From: Pycnococcus provasolii
Taxonomy: Eukaryota > Chlorophyta > Pseudoscourfieldiophyceae > Pseudoscourfieldiales > Pycnococcaceae
Length of the DNA: 64,000 nucleotides
NCBI GenBank assembly: GCA_938743325.2
Contig: OW568867.1
Location: forward strand, 898,501 to 962,500
Direction of reading: 5' to 3'
The translations under genes and the position numbers were made by a program. Below, in pieces: positions 46,288 through 56,180 of the stretch (position 1 is its first letter; each line of letters opens with the position of its first letter). The notes under the pieces were generated by a model that did not search any database, was not told where the DNA came from, and worked only from the letters and a program-made list of their open reading frames with translations.

Positions 46288-47124
46288 TCAAACGGCAATG
46301 CCGTACTGAGCCAATAACTCGTCGACAAACACCTTGAACTGATCGTTTTTGAAGTACAGGCCCACGGCGGCGAACACAACAGCCTGTCCGACGAATCCAG
46401 GCGCGGTTGACGGGTCTGGCAACATGCGGCTGTACATGGCAAGCCTGACCGTGCCAAGGAGAGGGTCGACGTTTCGCGCTTTTGTCAGGAGTTCGCCCCA
46501 CGTTCCCTGCGAGAAGTCGAGTCCGCTTTCGATGGCCAGCGGTAGTCCCCCTTCTACGTGCCTTACGTTTGTGTATCCCAGCTCGCACAGTCTGTACGCG
46601 GCTCTCAACGAGGGGCTGTCTGTTGGGTCGATGTTCGTTTTCAGATTCGACGGTTCCAACGAGCCTCCCTTCATGCAAACGCAGACGACGGGTGCGTTTT
46701 TGTTGGGCAGGTACGTCGCCGCCTCCTGTTCGAATTCCTCGTTTTCTTCTTTTAATCCACCCTTGATTCCGATAAAGAATCCAATGGATCTCTTCAGCAG
46801 GTTCTTGCGTGGCTTAGCCGTCGCGATATTCACGCTTGATGGATTATGCCACTCCGCATATTCGTTCGGCGGTCTAACATCCACCAACGTCACTTTGCCA
46901 GAGGAGACCAACGCCGGCAGATCAGACGCATCAACATCAGAGACACGATATTTATTTTTTAACGCAAGTTGAATCGACGGCCAATTCTTTAACGACGAAG
47001 ATGACGAGGATGACGACGACCCAGACGACGACGACGACGCACAAGTACGAGTACGACGACGAAATGACGACGACGACCCCTTAGAAGAAGGACGCATTAT
47101 CAGCTTCAGCGACGCCATGGCCAT
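46288..47124 (-). CDS. Plastid-type rhodanese-like domain protein
   Basis: 278 residues from ATG 47124 (MAMASLKLI). The frame is open 48 codons further upstream, but that part is not conserved in type. The N-terminal 60 residues are Ser/Arg-rich without acids, as in a plastid transit peptide. The rhodanese fold follows: VTLVDVRPPNEYAEWHNPSS, FFIGIKGGLKEENEEFE, the active-site loop CVCMKGG, and RLCELGYTNVRHVEGGLPLAI. The GTEENPEF-like insert and the layout match chloroplast rhodaneses of the Arabidopsis STR10/STR14 group. A C-terminal hydrophobic segment (GFVGQAVVFAAVGLYF) may anchor it to a membrane. Sulfurtransferase activity would use the loop cysteine; the true substrate is unknown. This gene supports a plastid in this organism. 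Confidence 0.85.
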   Translation of the reverse strand: MAMASLKLIMRPSSKGSSSSFRRRTRTCASSSSSGSSSSSSSSSLKNWPSIQLALKNKYRVSDVDASDLPALVSSGKVTLVDVRPPNEYAEWHNPSSVNIATAKPRKNLLKRSIGFFIGIKGGLKEENEEFEQEAATYLPNKNAPVVCVCMKGGSLEPSNLKTNIDPTDSPSLRAAYRLCELGYTNVRHVEGGLPLAIESGLDFSQGTWGELLTKARNVDPLLGTVRLAMYSRMLPDPSTAPGFVGQAVVFAAVGLYFKNDQFKVFVDELLAQYGIAV

Positions 47125-48263
47125 GATCACGCTCGAGCGAGTGCAGTGAGGCTCAGCCTGATCGGGAGGGATCGCGAGTGTGCTGGAAGGGAACGGAGGC
47201 GCGCACCCAATGGGCCCGGACCTCGCACTTTCCCTATGTGTTTCGTGTTTGGGGATACCCCGTTGCACATTGTTCTGGTTTCCTCCCTTCTTCCCTTTTG
47301 GGGATCCCGCTCCGGCCGGCCTAACGGCCTTCCGTCTGTCGTCGACGCAGTCCGCAGTCGGATTTTACTCGGACGGAAGGGCTTTCGCAACTCACGCCAA
47401 GTAGCGCATGAAAGAACCTTGGGACAACGAGATAGCTATCTATCTAAACTACTGTCGCGCCTCGCGTCCCAACAGGTCGTCACATATCTGCACTCCCCTC
47501 CTCACTGCTGCATCCGGCGGTCGAGTACGACGAGGCCGAAGATGTCGACAAACATGGAGGAGAACATTTCAGGAAGTTCCAAGAATCGGATCCTTACTAC
47601 GGACACCTGTCGAACGCATCATATTCAAGAGCAGGTGAAGTGCTTAAGAGAGGGATCGACGTATAGAAGGATGGTTCGACCTCAAGACCTGTCGTAAGAA
47701 TAGCAATATAGTATGCTTCGGGCGCATTCGCATGACCGTGATGTGGTCATCTCGAAGGCGGTGGTCGAGCTCAGGACTACTAGACTAGTGAGTAGTGGCA
47801 AGGTTTCACGTGCACCCGCTCATAACCAAAACGTGCACAAGGAACGATGCATGCCACGCGGCGCCAATGTACACCCTTCGGCGTACGCTCTTCCACGCGA
47901 ACTAACGACAAGTCCATCCTCATTTTCTAGAAAAATGCACGCAAGGAGTTTCTTGCCGTGGACGAACTCTCCTTCGCTCTTCACCGTAGGAGTTTCGATT
48001 GGTGAGGGGCTTGACCCTGGGGGCGTCGAGGATGAGGACACTTACGACGACGACTTCAATGTAAATATTTCTAATACAGTCTATCTAATAGTGAGCAAAT
48101 ATCCATAAATCTCCCTTCTTCCTCTTCAACAAGAAGGCATGATGGTGATGTGGCTCGCAGCGAATAATGTGGTGGCAAGCCAAACAATGCACATTCGAGC
48201 ATGGCTTGGTGCAAGGCCACCGCTCGACGTCGTCGTTTCATCCACAGTTGTTGATCTAGAAGA
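47125..48263 (+). other. Region with exon-like plus-strand fragments
   Basis: About 1.1 kb between two minus-strand genes. Two stretches look coding on the plus strand. At 47476-47666, preceded by CCAACAG, the frame reads SLLHPAVEYDEAEDVDKHG, then FRKFQESDPYYGHLSNASYS, and ends at TAG. At 47931-48001, preceded by TTTTCTAG and followed by a GTGAGG donor, it reads NARKEFLAVDELSFALHRRS. I cannot join them into one model, so this is either a spliced gene with short exons or a decayed one. The longer ORFs here (47146-47697, 47713-48108) lack protein-like character over most of their length. Confidence 0.35.
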
Positions 48264-49826
48264 TCAATCTAGAAGACCAATCTCCTGGAAGGATAGCTGC
48301 CACGCAAGCACCGCGCCGTCGTTCGTCGCCGCAACAAGCACGCGATCGCACCAGCACGTGCACACCACCTCCGCGCCTTCGTGCGTCTGCGCACCGCAGA
48401 TGGCGCGACCTTCGTCGACGATGCTGTGAACGAGCACGCGGTCGTCCTGCGCGACAGCGAGCGAGGGCGCGTGAGGCGACCACGCAATCGTTTTGCCCGA
48501 GACGACGAGCGGCGCCACGACGGCGGCGGTTGTCCAGACGGCCACTGTGCCCGTCGCGTTCGCCGCGGCAATCAGCGGTGCATGCGCGTGCGCCGTCAGC
48601 GTTTCCACGCGACCTTGCACGTTGTTGGCTTGCGAGAACAACGTCGCAAGCCCGACGTTGTTCTCGGGCTTGCGACCTTGCAAGCCCGAGAACAACGTCG
48701 CGAGATTTTTGCGGCCAATCGACGGCGGCGTTGGTGGAATACGGCTCGACATCGCAAACTGCCTCGCCGCATGGACAGCGGAACGACGGAGGCTTGCACC
48801 CGCCCGTGGCGAACCAACGCCGCTGCTTCGACTTGTCGCCTTGAGCCGCGATGCGTCGTACCATCTCACGTCACCAGTTGGAAGTCCAATAGCCAAGCCT
48901 TCGGCAGACGACGTCATGCACGAAGGTGCTAAACCTGGGTGCGCGAGTGCGATGGCTTGACGACGCCCACGGCGCCACACGATAGACGCGTTCCCGTGTC
49001 CCGTGACCGCCTCGACGTCGCCACCCCACGCCTCGTGGGCGGTGCACGCGCATGTCGGCGCTCCCCCAGCCGTCGGCTCAACTTCACGTGCGCTTAAGGT
49101 TTCGCATGCCGGCGTCGATTTGCTGATGTCGACGCGCGTGATGTTTGCACCAAAGGAGCACGCGGCGTACACGGCTTTGTGGTCTCCGCACGCGGCAGCG
49201 ACGTGCTCGACCCACGTGCGTCTGGTTCCGATTTGCACTTCGGCCAGCATGGTGGCGTCCGGCGGTTTGGACGGTACGGTGCGTATGCGCCAGAAGCGCG
49301 CGCAGCCGTCCTCCCCTCCCGTCGCGAATACGAATCCGTCCGTTTGATTTTGTTGTTTGCCAACTTCACACGCGCAGAGCACCTCTCCTTTATGTGCGAC
49401 CCCACGCGTGGCTTTTCTTTTGGTTTGTGTTTGTGTTTCGTCGAAGTCAGCGGCGGGTGGTTTCATGAGGAATGTGTGCGCGCCCGTTGACGCGTCCACG
49501 GCAGCTAGACGTCCCTCCGTTAAAAGCGCAACGATGACGCCTCCTGAAGTTGCAGAGAATGACGCAAGAGAGCTGCTGGTTCGATTTGGTGGTGACGAAG
49601 GCACCAAAAGTGCGATTTCCAACTCCTGTAAGGAGGAGGCGTCGCCATCATCATCCCCATCACCACCCGCATCATCCGAGAGAGAGCCCTGAGGACAGAG
49701 CGAGCATCCCCACAGAGGTTGTAATACCGTTTGAGACGAAACACGCCCGGATGTTACGCCTGGATCGACACGAGCCTCGTGACTACTACTCCTGCTATTG
49801 TTGACGGCATTAGCGTCCACGTCCAT
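48264..49826 (-). CDS. WD40-like beta-propeller protein
   Basis: 520 residues from ATG 49826. Weak but repeated propeller blades are visible: VLCACEVGK then FVFATGGEDGCARFWRI; VYAACSFGANITRVDI; VEAVTGHGNASIVWRRG; LAIGLPTGDVRWYD; LIAAANATGTVAVWTT; LAVAQDDRVLVHS; and LVAATNDGAVLAWQL at the C-terminus. That is enough for one seven-bladed propeller, a protein interaction platform. No further domain points to a pathway. An insertion-like segment (LATLFSGLQGRKPENNVG, then LATLFSQANNVQG) sits between blades and is encoded by an inverted repeat. Confidence 0.75.
   Translation of the reverse strand: MDVDANAVNNSRSSSHEARVDPGVTSGRVSSQTVLQPLWGCSLCPQGSLSDDAGGDGDDDGDASSLQELEIALLVPSSPPNRTSSSLASFSATSGGVIVALLTEGRLAAVDASTGAHTFLMKPPAADFDETQTQTKRKATRGVAHKGEVLCACEVGKQQNQTDGFVFATGGEDGCARFWRIRTVPSKPPDATMLAEVQIGTRRTWVEHVAAACGDHKAVYAACSFGANITRVDISKSTPACETLSAREVEPTAGGAPTCACTAHEAWGGDVEAVTGHGNASIVWRRGRRQAIALAHPGLAPSCMTSSAEGLAIGLPTGDVRWYDASRLKATSRSSGVGSPRAGASLRRSAVHAARQFAMSSRIPPTPPSIGRKNLATLFSGLQGRKPENNVGLATLFSQANNVQGRVETLTAHAHAPLIAAANATGTVAVWTTAAVVAPLVVSGKTIAWSPHAPSLAVAQDDRVLVHSIVDEGRAICGAQTHEGAEVVCTCWCDRVLVAATNDGAVLAWQLSFQEIGLLD
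48653..48700. repeat. Perfect inverted repeat inside the WD40 gene
   Basis: Two 21-nt arms (48653-48673 and 48680-48700) are exact reverse complements around a 6-nt loop, and a partial third copy lies just upstream at about 48631-48653. The DNA or RNA could form a strong hairpin. In protein it encodes the duplicated LATLFS segment. Confidence 0.92.
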
Positions 49827-50102
49827 GATCACGCTATCGTAGTACTACTAAGACTTGTGTACCGGTACTGACAGATACACAGATACGCACGCCTTACAGT
49901 ACCTTGATGTGCTGTGCTGATGACAAGACAATACCGTGTTCTTGAGAATACAAAGATGATTCTGTTAGGGACCTGTGAGAACTATAACATGCATGCACAA
50001 TAATGGCGAAGACATGTATGTACGAATCCCTTATGAAGTCATACTTACCCAAATCTGGAAGAAGGACTGTACTGGGGTGATTGATGATTCGGGGTTAATT
50101 AA

Positions 50103-51738
50103 TTAGTCTTTAATTAATGGCGTTACGATAGGTTGGTATGCGTTGGCGGGAAGCTTGTCCAAACTCTCCAAAGATGCGTTCCGGCGGGTTCCCAGGCTGC
50201 CAGGGTTGTTTTGCTCGAGATCTGTAAGTTTGGTCAGCACTAACCTTAACTACCTTAATATATCTCACGAATGCGGTGAATCAACTCACCAACAAACAGA
50301 TATCAAGAAACACTTAGTTACCACTTATATTATCGTAGACTACTTACGCGCACCCAGCGATGGCCTCGACGATCGTCTTGTAGCCGTCCAGCACGGTGCC
50401 CTTCTGCATCACGGCGTCCACCAGCAAAGCCATGTCCGTCGCCAAATCGAAGTGCGCGCTCAAAAATAGAAGGATGTGGAAGTCAGCGAGCGCCTCCGCG
50501 AACGGCTTGCCACGGCACAACTGCAGGTGGTCCTTCAGCTCCGCGGGACCGCACGGAGTCAGGCGGTTCTCCACCGCGAATAAGGAAGTCAAGAGCGGGT
50601 GAACGTGGTCGAGGATCTTCACGGGAACCACGAACCAGTCGTTGTCCACCTCGCGCACGTCTTTGATTCCAACCATCACGTCACGCGTCGTGAACACCGT
50701 TCCGGCGGCGCCAGCAGGTGCGTCTTCGGACGCGGATGCGGAAGCCGCCGCCGTCTCCGTCTCGTCAGCCGAGGTGGCTGCAGCCATCGCCTCGTCGCCG
50801 TCGCCGATGCCTGGAACCACGAGCGCCTTGCCTGGCGTCCTCGGGTCGACAATCACGCCGCGCTCGCACAGGTCGACGAACTGCGTCGAGCACTGGAACG
50901 CCTCGAAGTGAACGTCGCCACCGTCGTCTCGCTTCACGACCGCCGTCACGTACAGGTCATCAACATCCTCGCCGCTCGTGCTTTCCGCCTTCCGTCGCCG
51001 CCTCGCGGCGCTCTGCCAGACAGCCATGCGCGTGATTTCGTGGCTGCTCACTGTGAAGTCGTCATCCTCGTTTCGTGCCGTCTGCGAGAAGATGCACCCC
51101 ACCTCCTCCAGTCCAAGCAGCTTAGCGACAGCCTGCACGCGCTTCCACTCCTCCGTGTTTTCGTGTTCGCACAGGATGTCGTACTCGTTGTTGTGCGGCT
51201 GTGGCGGTTCGTATATGGTGTCAACCTTCACTTCCTTCGTTTGTGCGTCGACTGTGCCGAACATGATCCCGCACCGCATGATTCTGAACCCGAGCGCCGC
51301 TCCAATGTATCCTTGAAACTGGTTCGCCGCCGCCCTTTCGAAGGAGACGGATGCGCACACGGGTTGGTCCTGCCTTTCGATTCGTATCTGCTTCGCCACG
51401 AGGTCGTCGACGGTCATTTTCGCTCCGAATCTCTGCACGTTCGCCTTGACTTGCTGCACGGTAGCTTTTCGCTCGACGGTGTACCTCATGAATAGCATGG
51501 CGCCGTGCGTGACACCTAGCGCGCTTAAGAGCGCGTTGTCGTCCGCGAACTCCGCTCGGAACGGGGCGAGCGCGTCATCGTGCGCGGTGAGGAGGGCTTG
51601 GTTTGTGGAGAGCAGTTGGTCACGTATGGGCACGGCGAAGGCGTCGGCAATCAAAGCGCGGAGGTCGCCAGCGCGCGAGGCGTCGTCAGGCACGCTCAAA
51701 CGCTCCGTGCCATCGCGCGTGCGCAGACGAACGAGCAT
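50103..51738 (-). CDS. NPL4: NPL4 homolog, Cdc48/p97 ubiquitin-fusion-degradation cofactor (two exons)
   Basis: The start is ATG 51738 (MLVRLRTRDG); an in-frame extension to 51945 is not conserved. Exon 1 (51738..50348) encodes an N-terminal ubiquitin-like domain, then RFGAKMTVDDLVAKQIRIERQ, GYIGAALGFRIMRCGIMFG (MPN-like fold), VGCIFSQ and VVPVKILDHVHPL. These are NPL4 signatures. As in plants, the N-terminal zinc finger is not seen. Exon 1 would stop at TAA 50344, but a perfect GTAAGT donor lies at 50347 and an ACTTACAG acceptor at 50221. The join gives a second exon ending at TAA 50103, with the tail PPERIFGELDKLPANAY, for 502 residues in all. NPL4 with UFD1 recruits ubiquitylated proteins to Cdc48 for unfolding. 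Confidence 0.9.
50221..50347 (-). other. Inferred GT-AG intron in NPL4
   Basis: 127 nt with donor GTAAGT and acceptor ACTTACAG, phase 2. It uses the same donor hexamer as the TTLL9 intron. Confidence 0.65.
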
Positions 51739-52502
51739 CCTGAGCCCGTGCACGGGTTTTGGGATCCGGAAACTCGGAAAGGGAATGGGAATGATTCGAA
51801 AGGCGCGGCGGAGAACAGGAGGGAGGGAAAGCCACAAAGCAGAGTCCGAGGAAGAAGGTTCCTGACAAAAACAATTGGGGGTTAGAAATGGGGGTTCGTT
51901 TCGCACTTCGACTTTCTTCGTTCGGGGTTTGGGGGGGGGACCCACCCATGCTTCTCACCTATGGCTCTCCCTTGGTTTCGCCTCGAGGGAGCAGTGCCTT
52001 GTGCGAAGTTTCAATAAAAAGGGGTTGGGGGTTAGAAGTCGTAAAGATTGTTTACAGGTTAACGGTGTCGTGGTTACATGATCTTAGTGGTTGCCACGGG
52101 TAGTTTCTCATCGTCCTTGGTCCTATTGAGTACTCCACTAGTCCACTACCGCACACGTCAAAAATATGGGTGCTTCACCGTGTAATTTAAGTGAATGGAG
52201 GCATCACTCCGAAAGGCCATTTTTATTAGACCCCTCGGGGTTAGAAGTCGTAACTCGGTTTGGACCGTTCGGCTTAGTAGTAGTACCATCCGCACGTTGC
52301 GTGCGCGTATCGCAATGTCTTGTGGGGTCTATGTACTCAATTTTCCTAGGCGGACGTCCCTATCCGGCTTGTTCTAGGCGGCCGTGCAGTGTACTTCATC
52401 ACATCGACTCAAGCTAACATTTCATTTGAAATCATATTTATTCACGTTTACAACGTTAAGCTAGGTGGTAGCACCGACCGTTCGTTCCGTGGGCGTGTCG
52501 CA
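51739..52502. other. Intergenic region with short duplicated motifs
   Basis: GGGGTTAGAAGTCGTAA occurs at about 52028 and 52237, and a shorter relative at about 51878. A second pair, around cgtgtcgcaatg and cgtatcgcaatg, lies at 52295-52319 and 52485-52507, the latter covering the orphan ORF start. No gene seen in the rest. Confidence 0.55.
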
Positions 52503-52850
52503 ATGGAGAGAGAGGTTAACGATCAGTGGAAATCTAAGTACGTGGCAGAAAAGACTAAAGATTGGACATTTGAGTACGATTCAAAACACAAACAAAAAGT
52601 ACAGACGATGCACATACCACCATTGAATGAAGTCGACGCTGCCGGTTTCTGTGATCCAAAAGCACATGCATACGCACCGGCGTTGTGCAAATTCGAAGAG
52701 CGACACGTCAAATGGTACGAATTTGTGAGAACGGAGATCTTCTCTCCGCGCATTTTCCCTAATCGCGCAATCTTTGCTTCGTTTAATGACATAATCGAGC
52801 GTCCGAATGAATTACTTGAGTTCACACGTCTTTCATCAAATCTCCCATAA
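52503..52850 (+). CDS. Orphan small protein
   Basis: 115 residues from ATG 52503 (TCGCAATGG context). The composition is that of an ordinary soluble protein, with Trp, Tyr, Phe and charged residues well spread (KTKDWTFEYDSKHK, HVKWYEFVRTEIFSPRIFPN). No TM, signal or known motif. Plus-strand orientation between two minus-strand genes fits the alternating pattern of this window. The frame is open upstream to about 52389 but without ATG. Function unknown. Confidence 0.5.
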   Translation: MEREVNDQWKSKYVAEKTKDWTFEYDSKHKQKVQTMHIPPLNEVDAAGFCDPKAHAYAPALCKFEERHVKWYEFVRTEIFSPRIFPNRAIFASFNDIIERPNELLEFTRLSSNLP

Positions 52851-53171
52851 GGACAACAGCTAACGGAAATTACGGAATAAGAAAGTTACAACATTTGAGT
52901 GATATGTAACTAACTTCCAACAACTTGTTGAGAAATGATTGAGAAAAAAAAATGTTCTTCGCGCTTCAGACACGCGCATCGCGCGAGAAGCCACGCGACA
53001 CGTGGGAGCGGATTCATCTCCGCATCCACGGCGTTGTGCCACGTAGCAGCGTCCATGTTGCGCGGTGCGGCTGGGTTCGCCCAACGGCCGTCCGCCGCCG
53101 CTTCGATGGTAAACTTACTTCTATGTTACAGAAATTACAATAAGAATTACATAAAGACACATGCTTAAGCT
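52851..53171. other. Convergent intergenic region
   Basis: 321 nt between the orphan ORF and the 3' end of the glycosyltransferase gene. Short Arg/Ala-rich frames only; nothing convincing. Confidence 0.5.
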
Positions 53172-56030
53172 TCAAGAATCACCCACCGGTGGTCTCACGA
53201 CTGGCTTTGACGTCGTTAACGAAACGCGCGTCAGCAAGAAGGTTTCCACGACGACGTCGGAATCGGGAGAGCTCGCGACGTGCACAATCACATTCTCCAG
53301 CGCTTCTAGATCCATCACACGGCACCAGCTTGGCTTGGACAGAGCCTCCTGAAATCCGTAGCCTAGCTCCATCACGCGGGCTTGGGATACGCCACGCGTC
53401 ACGTTCGACCAACGTGCATCGCAAGCACGGCCCGTGTGCGCGACGTCGCGATATCCGAGTTCCCACAACTTTTCCAAGAGCATGATCGAGCGGTCGCTTC
53501 GACTACTGCCGTGCGAGGTCCACGCATCCCCCTGCAACCACGCGTCGTGACGGCCTGGTTGGAATTCCAGGAACACCGCGGCAGGCCTCCACGTAGACGT
53601 CGCGTGGAGCACAACATCCAAAGCCCACGTCTGCCACCCCGAGGCGTGTGTCGGATCGACGGCACCGAGATGTAGCGCACTCACATTCCTTGATCCCATG
53701 CGACTTAGCGTTGTGGCGACCACGTGCTCGTTGGACGATGTCGAGGTCGCGTTGACATCCATCATCTCCACGAGAAGCTTGGCGGTGCTCACATTCGCAG
53801 CACGTACGGTATCATATGCATCCGGGGCGACGACGACGAGGTCGTCCACCGTCTGAATTGCCAGTGAGCGACGGAGGATATGCACGCTGGGATCTTCGGC
53901 GGAATCCATGATCAACATCGTGCTAACCCTTCGACTGATCGCGGCGAGAGAAGTGAACCCAAGTCCAGGAGTCACGTCGAGAAGAATGCCGTCGTTGTGT
54001 ACTGCAGCACTCACGAGCGGATCTACGACGCCGACGGAGCGTGGAAGTACGTCCGGCTCAAATTGCCATCTTCCCCAGTGCGTGAGTGCACGGCTCGTCC
54101 TCGCGCTCAACGATCCCTTGCGAGCGTACACATCGCCCGCGGGGAAGACGTGGATGTCAAATGGCGGATCCCAGTTCGCACTCACCATGGCAACGGCACG
54201 TCTCTTCTCGGTGGCAGCAAGCTCCGCATCGACGGCGATATTTTGTTGATGCGTCGTGAGTGGCAACTCGTCGTCGACGCTGCCGCCACCACCACCACCA
54301 TCCGATCTGCTGCCGTGCCGTCCATCGTCGTCGTCGTCGTCGTCGTCGTTGTTGTTGTTGACGCTGACTGCGGCGGTGGTGGGCGATGCACGGCCAGCAA
54401 AACCCGCAATCCAAGCCATCCTCTTCCACCCGCCGACGAAGCGGTGCAGGACGAGAACATCCGGCGCACTCGGGCTCACGCCATCCTGCCCTTGCGGATG
54501 AGTGCCAAAAGCGACGCGAGGCAGGAAGCGCACACCCCAGATGCTTTCTGACTTCCTTGCTTGAATGGCGGCACGCACGACGGCGTCCGTCCACAGCCCA
54601 GGCCCCGTCTTGAGCAGCGTATCCACATTCGTGTTATTGCTAAAGGTGTTCTTCGAGCGTGCACGCTCGGCGATGCGGTCGCACGCGTCGCGCAGTGCGG
54701 GATGTCCTGGCGCGGCGGCGAACGTCCACTGCAGGACCTGCCTCTGCCTGACGAAGCGTCGCGCCTGCGCATCCGCGAGACTGTCGAACTCGCCCTCCCA
54801 CCCTACGATGAGCGTATCCTTCGGCCTCGCCAGTCCTGCGAGTGGGCGCCGGCACTCGGTGTCGACATCCGCGTAGTATCCTCCTAACCTCAGCACGACC
54901 ATGTACCTGAAGAAGTCGCTCCTCTCCACGGACTTGGGCAGAGCGAGGTAGGCGTCAAGGTACTCTGGAAATTCGCGCCGCACGAACGACAGACACGAGA
55001 CATCGTCGTAGAATCGGAACGAAAAGTCGGGGTTCATGCGCTTCCACGAGTCCATCATCATGCGCAAGCGTCCGGGCACGCGAAACGACGTGTACGTCTG
55101 GTGCAAGACGTTCGGGATAAGCTTCGGTAGTTGCTGCTCGCTTTCGTCGTCTGCTGTCGTTGGTCCTTCTGATGCTTCGACGCTCCTTTCGTCTGAGCGC
55201 GTTGTATTTTTGTACACGTGCACAGCCCCGTCGCCGACGACGCCTTCGCTGTTGTCTTCGCTGTTTGGCGCGAACGGTTCCGTTTCCAAGTCGTCGCTTC
55301 TTGTGTTGGTTTCGAACACGTTCATGGTTCTGTCAGGAACAAAGTTCTTCATGACTTCCTCGCGGAAGAGCAGGTCAACTCTGACGTCCGTCGCATCGTA
55401 AGCGCCTTGTCCTAGTAGGTTGGTCGTCGGTCCTCGCACGCAGAAGAAGAGTCCACATCCTGCAGCGTGCAGTGAGAATGCGACGGCCATGATGCACGCG
55501 AGCCATCTTGCGAGAAGGAAGGGTCCCCCTTTTGTTGTGTTCGTTGTATGTGACGACGCTGTTGCCGGAGCTTTTTGTACCACTGTTTCCTCAAGTGCTT
55601 GCGAACTAGAGCTGTATTGAAGGCCGCCGTTACCGTGCCCCGAACAACAACTGTGTGCCGAGCTGTGTGCGTGAAGTGTCGCGAACGACGGCGTTCGACG
55701 GACTGGCTGAAAACTGACCTGCTGGAACGAGAACGGCCGAGGGAACGAGGAAGAAGGAACCTCCTCTGGAAGCGTGTTGGCTGCCGCTGATGAGAGCGGA
55801 GAATTCTCAAGCTCAAGCTCGAGCTCAAGCGCGTCTGTGGCCGCCGCCGAGTAAGATGCTGGTGGAGCATCACCACCACCACCACCACCACCACCAACAT
55901 CACCACCAGGCCCTGCGACGTCCCCGGATTCCCCATGACGGCCGCCGCCGGACGCCATCATCATCCTGATGATGAGGCGCAATGGTGCGGATGCGGCCGG
56001 GGCGCGATCCCCCTGCGGCCGACAATGCAT
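53172..56030 (-). CDS. Golgi GT32-type glycosyltransferase fused to an FkbM-like methyltransferase domain
   Basis: 952 residues from ATG 56030; a start at the nearby MMMASGGG is possible. One N-terminal TM segment (about 170-195, LACIMAVAFSLHAAGCGLFF) gives type II Golgi topology. Residues about 305-560 match the sugar-binding DXD family: IPNVLHQTYTSF, DSWKRMNPDFSFRFYDD, ERSDFFRYMVVLRLGGYYADVD with the metal-binding DVD, and LVLHRFVGGWK. Residues about 640-950 read as a Rossmann methyltransferase of the FkbM type: ILLDVTPGLGFTSLAAISRR, LLVEMMDVNATSTSS, and AVFLEFQPGRHD at the usual strand near the C-terminus. Relatives of the first half transfer mannose or other hexoses in the Golgi. The second would methylate the same glycan (inference). 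The SAM loop TPGLGF deviates from the common GxGxG, so activity is uncertain. Confidence 0.8.
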   Translation of the reverse strand: MHCRPQGDRAPAASAPLRLIIRMMMASGGGRHGESGDVAGPGGDVGGGGGGGGDAPPASYSAAATDALELELELENSPLSSAAANTLPEEVPSSSFPRPFSFQQVSFQPVRRTPSFATLHAHSSAHSCCSGHGNGGLQYSSSSQALEETVVQKAPATASSHTTNTTKGGPFLLARWLACIMAVAFSLHAAGCGLFFCVRGPTTNLLGQGAYDATDVRVDLLFREEVMKNFVPDRTMNVFETNTRSDDLETEPFAPNSEDNSEGVVGDGAVHVYKNTTRSDERSVEASEGPTTADDESEQQLPKLIPNVLHQTYTSFRVPGRLRMMMDSWKRMNPDFSFRFYDDVSCLSFVRREFPEYLDAYLALPKSVERSDFFRYMVVLRLGGYYADVDTECRRPLAGLARPKDTLIVGWEGEFDSLADAQARRFVRQRQVLQWTFAAAPGHPALRDACDRIAERARSKNTFSNNTNVDTLLKTGPGLWTDAVVRAAIQARKSESIWGVRFLPRVAFGTHPQGQDGVSPSAPDVLVLHRFVGGWKRMAWIAGFAGRASPTTAAVSVNNNNDDDDDDDDGRHGSRSDGGGGGGSVDDELPLTTHQQNIAVDAELAATEKRRAVAMVSANWDPPFDIHVFPAGDVYARKGSLSARTSRALTHWGRWQFEPDVLPRSVGVVDPLVSAAVHNDGILLDVTPGLGFTSLAAISRRVSTMLIMDSAEDPSVHILRRSLAIQTVDDLVVVAPDAYDTVRAANVSTAKLLVEMMDVNATSTSSNEHVVATTLSRMGSRNVSALHLGAVDPTHASGWQTWALDVVLHATSTWRPAAVFLEFQPGRHDAWLQGDAWTSHGSSRSDRSIMLLEKLWELGYRDVAHTGRACDARWSNVTRGVSQARVMELGYGFQEALSKPSWCRVMDLEALENVIVHVASSPDSDVVVETFLLTRVSLTTSKPVVRPPVGDS

Positions 56031-56135
56031 GCGGCCACGAGTCCAAGCAAGAGGCCGTTTCCCATCGGCGTAATTTTACCGTAAAGTAACTTACATACCA
56101 CCTTTTAAGCGGAAACTTTACATCGATCGATCCAT

Positions 56136-56180
56136 CAAAATGAAAATCAAAATCAAAATGAAAATCAAAATCAAAAGGGA
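56136..56180. repeat. AAAATCA/AAAATGA simple repeat
   Basis: About seven tandem units of aaaatca or aaaatga. They overlap the first codons of the putative spliced gene and explain its odd KIKIK start. Confidence 0.9.

Noticed and set aside
50599-51495. 298-codon plus-strand ORF
   Set aside because: Antisense of NPL4; the minus strand carries clear family motifs.
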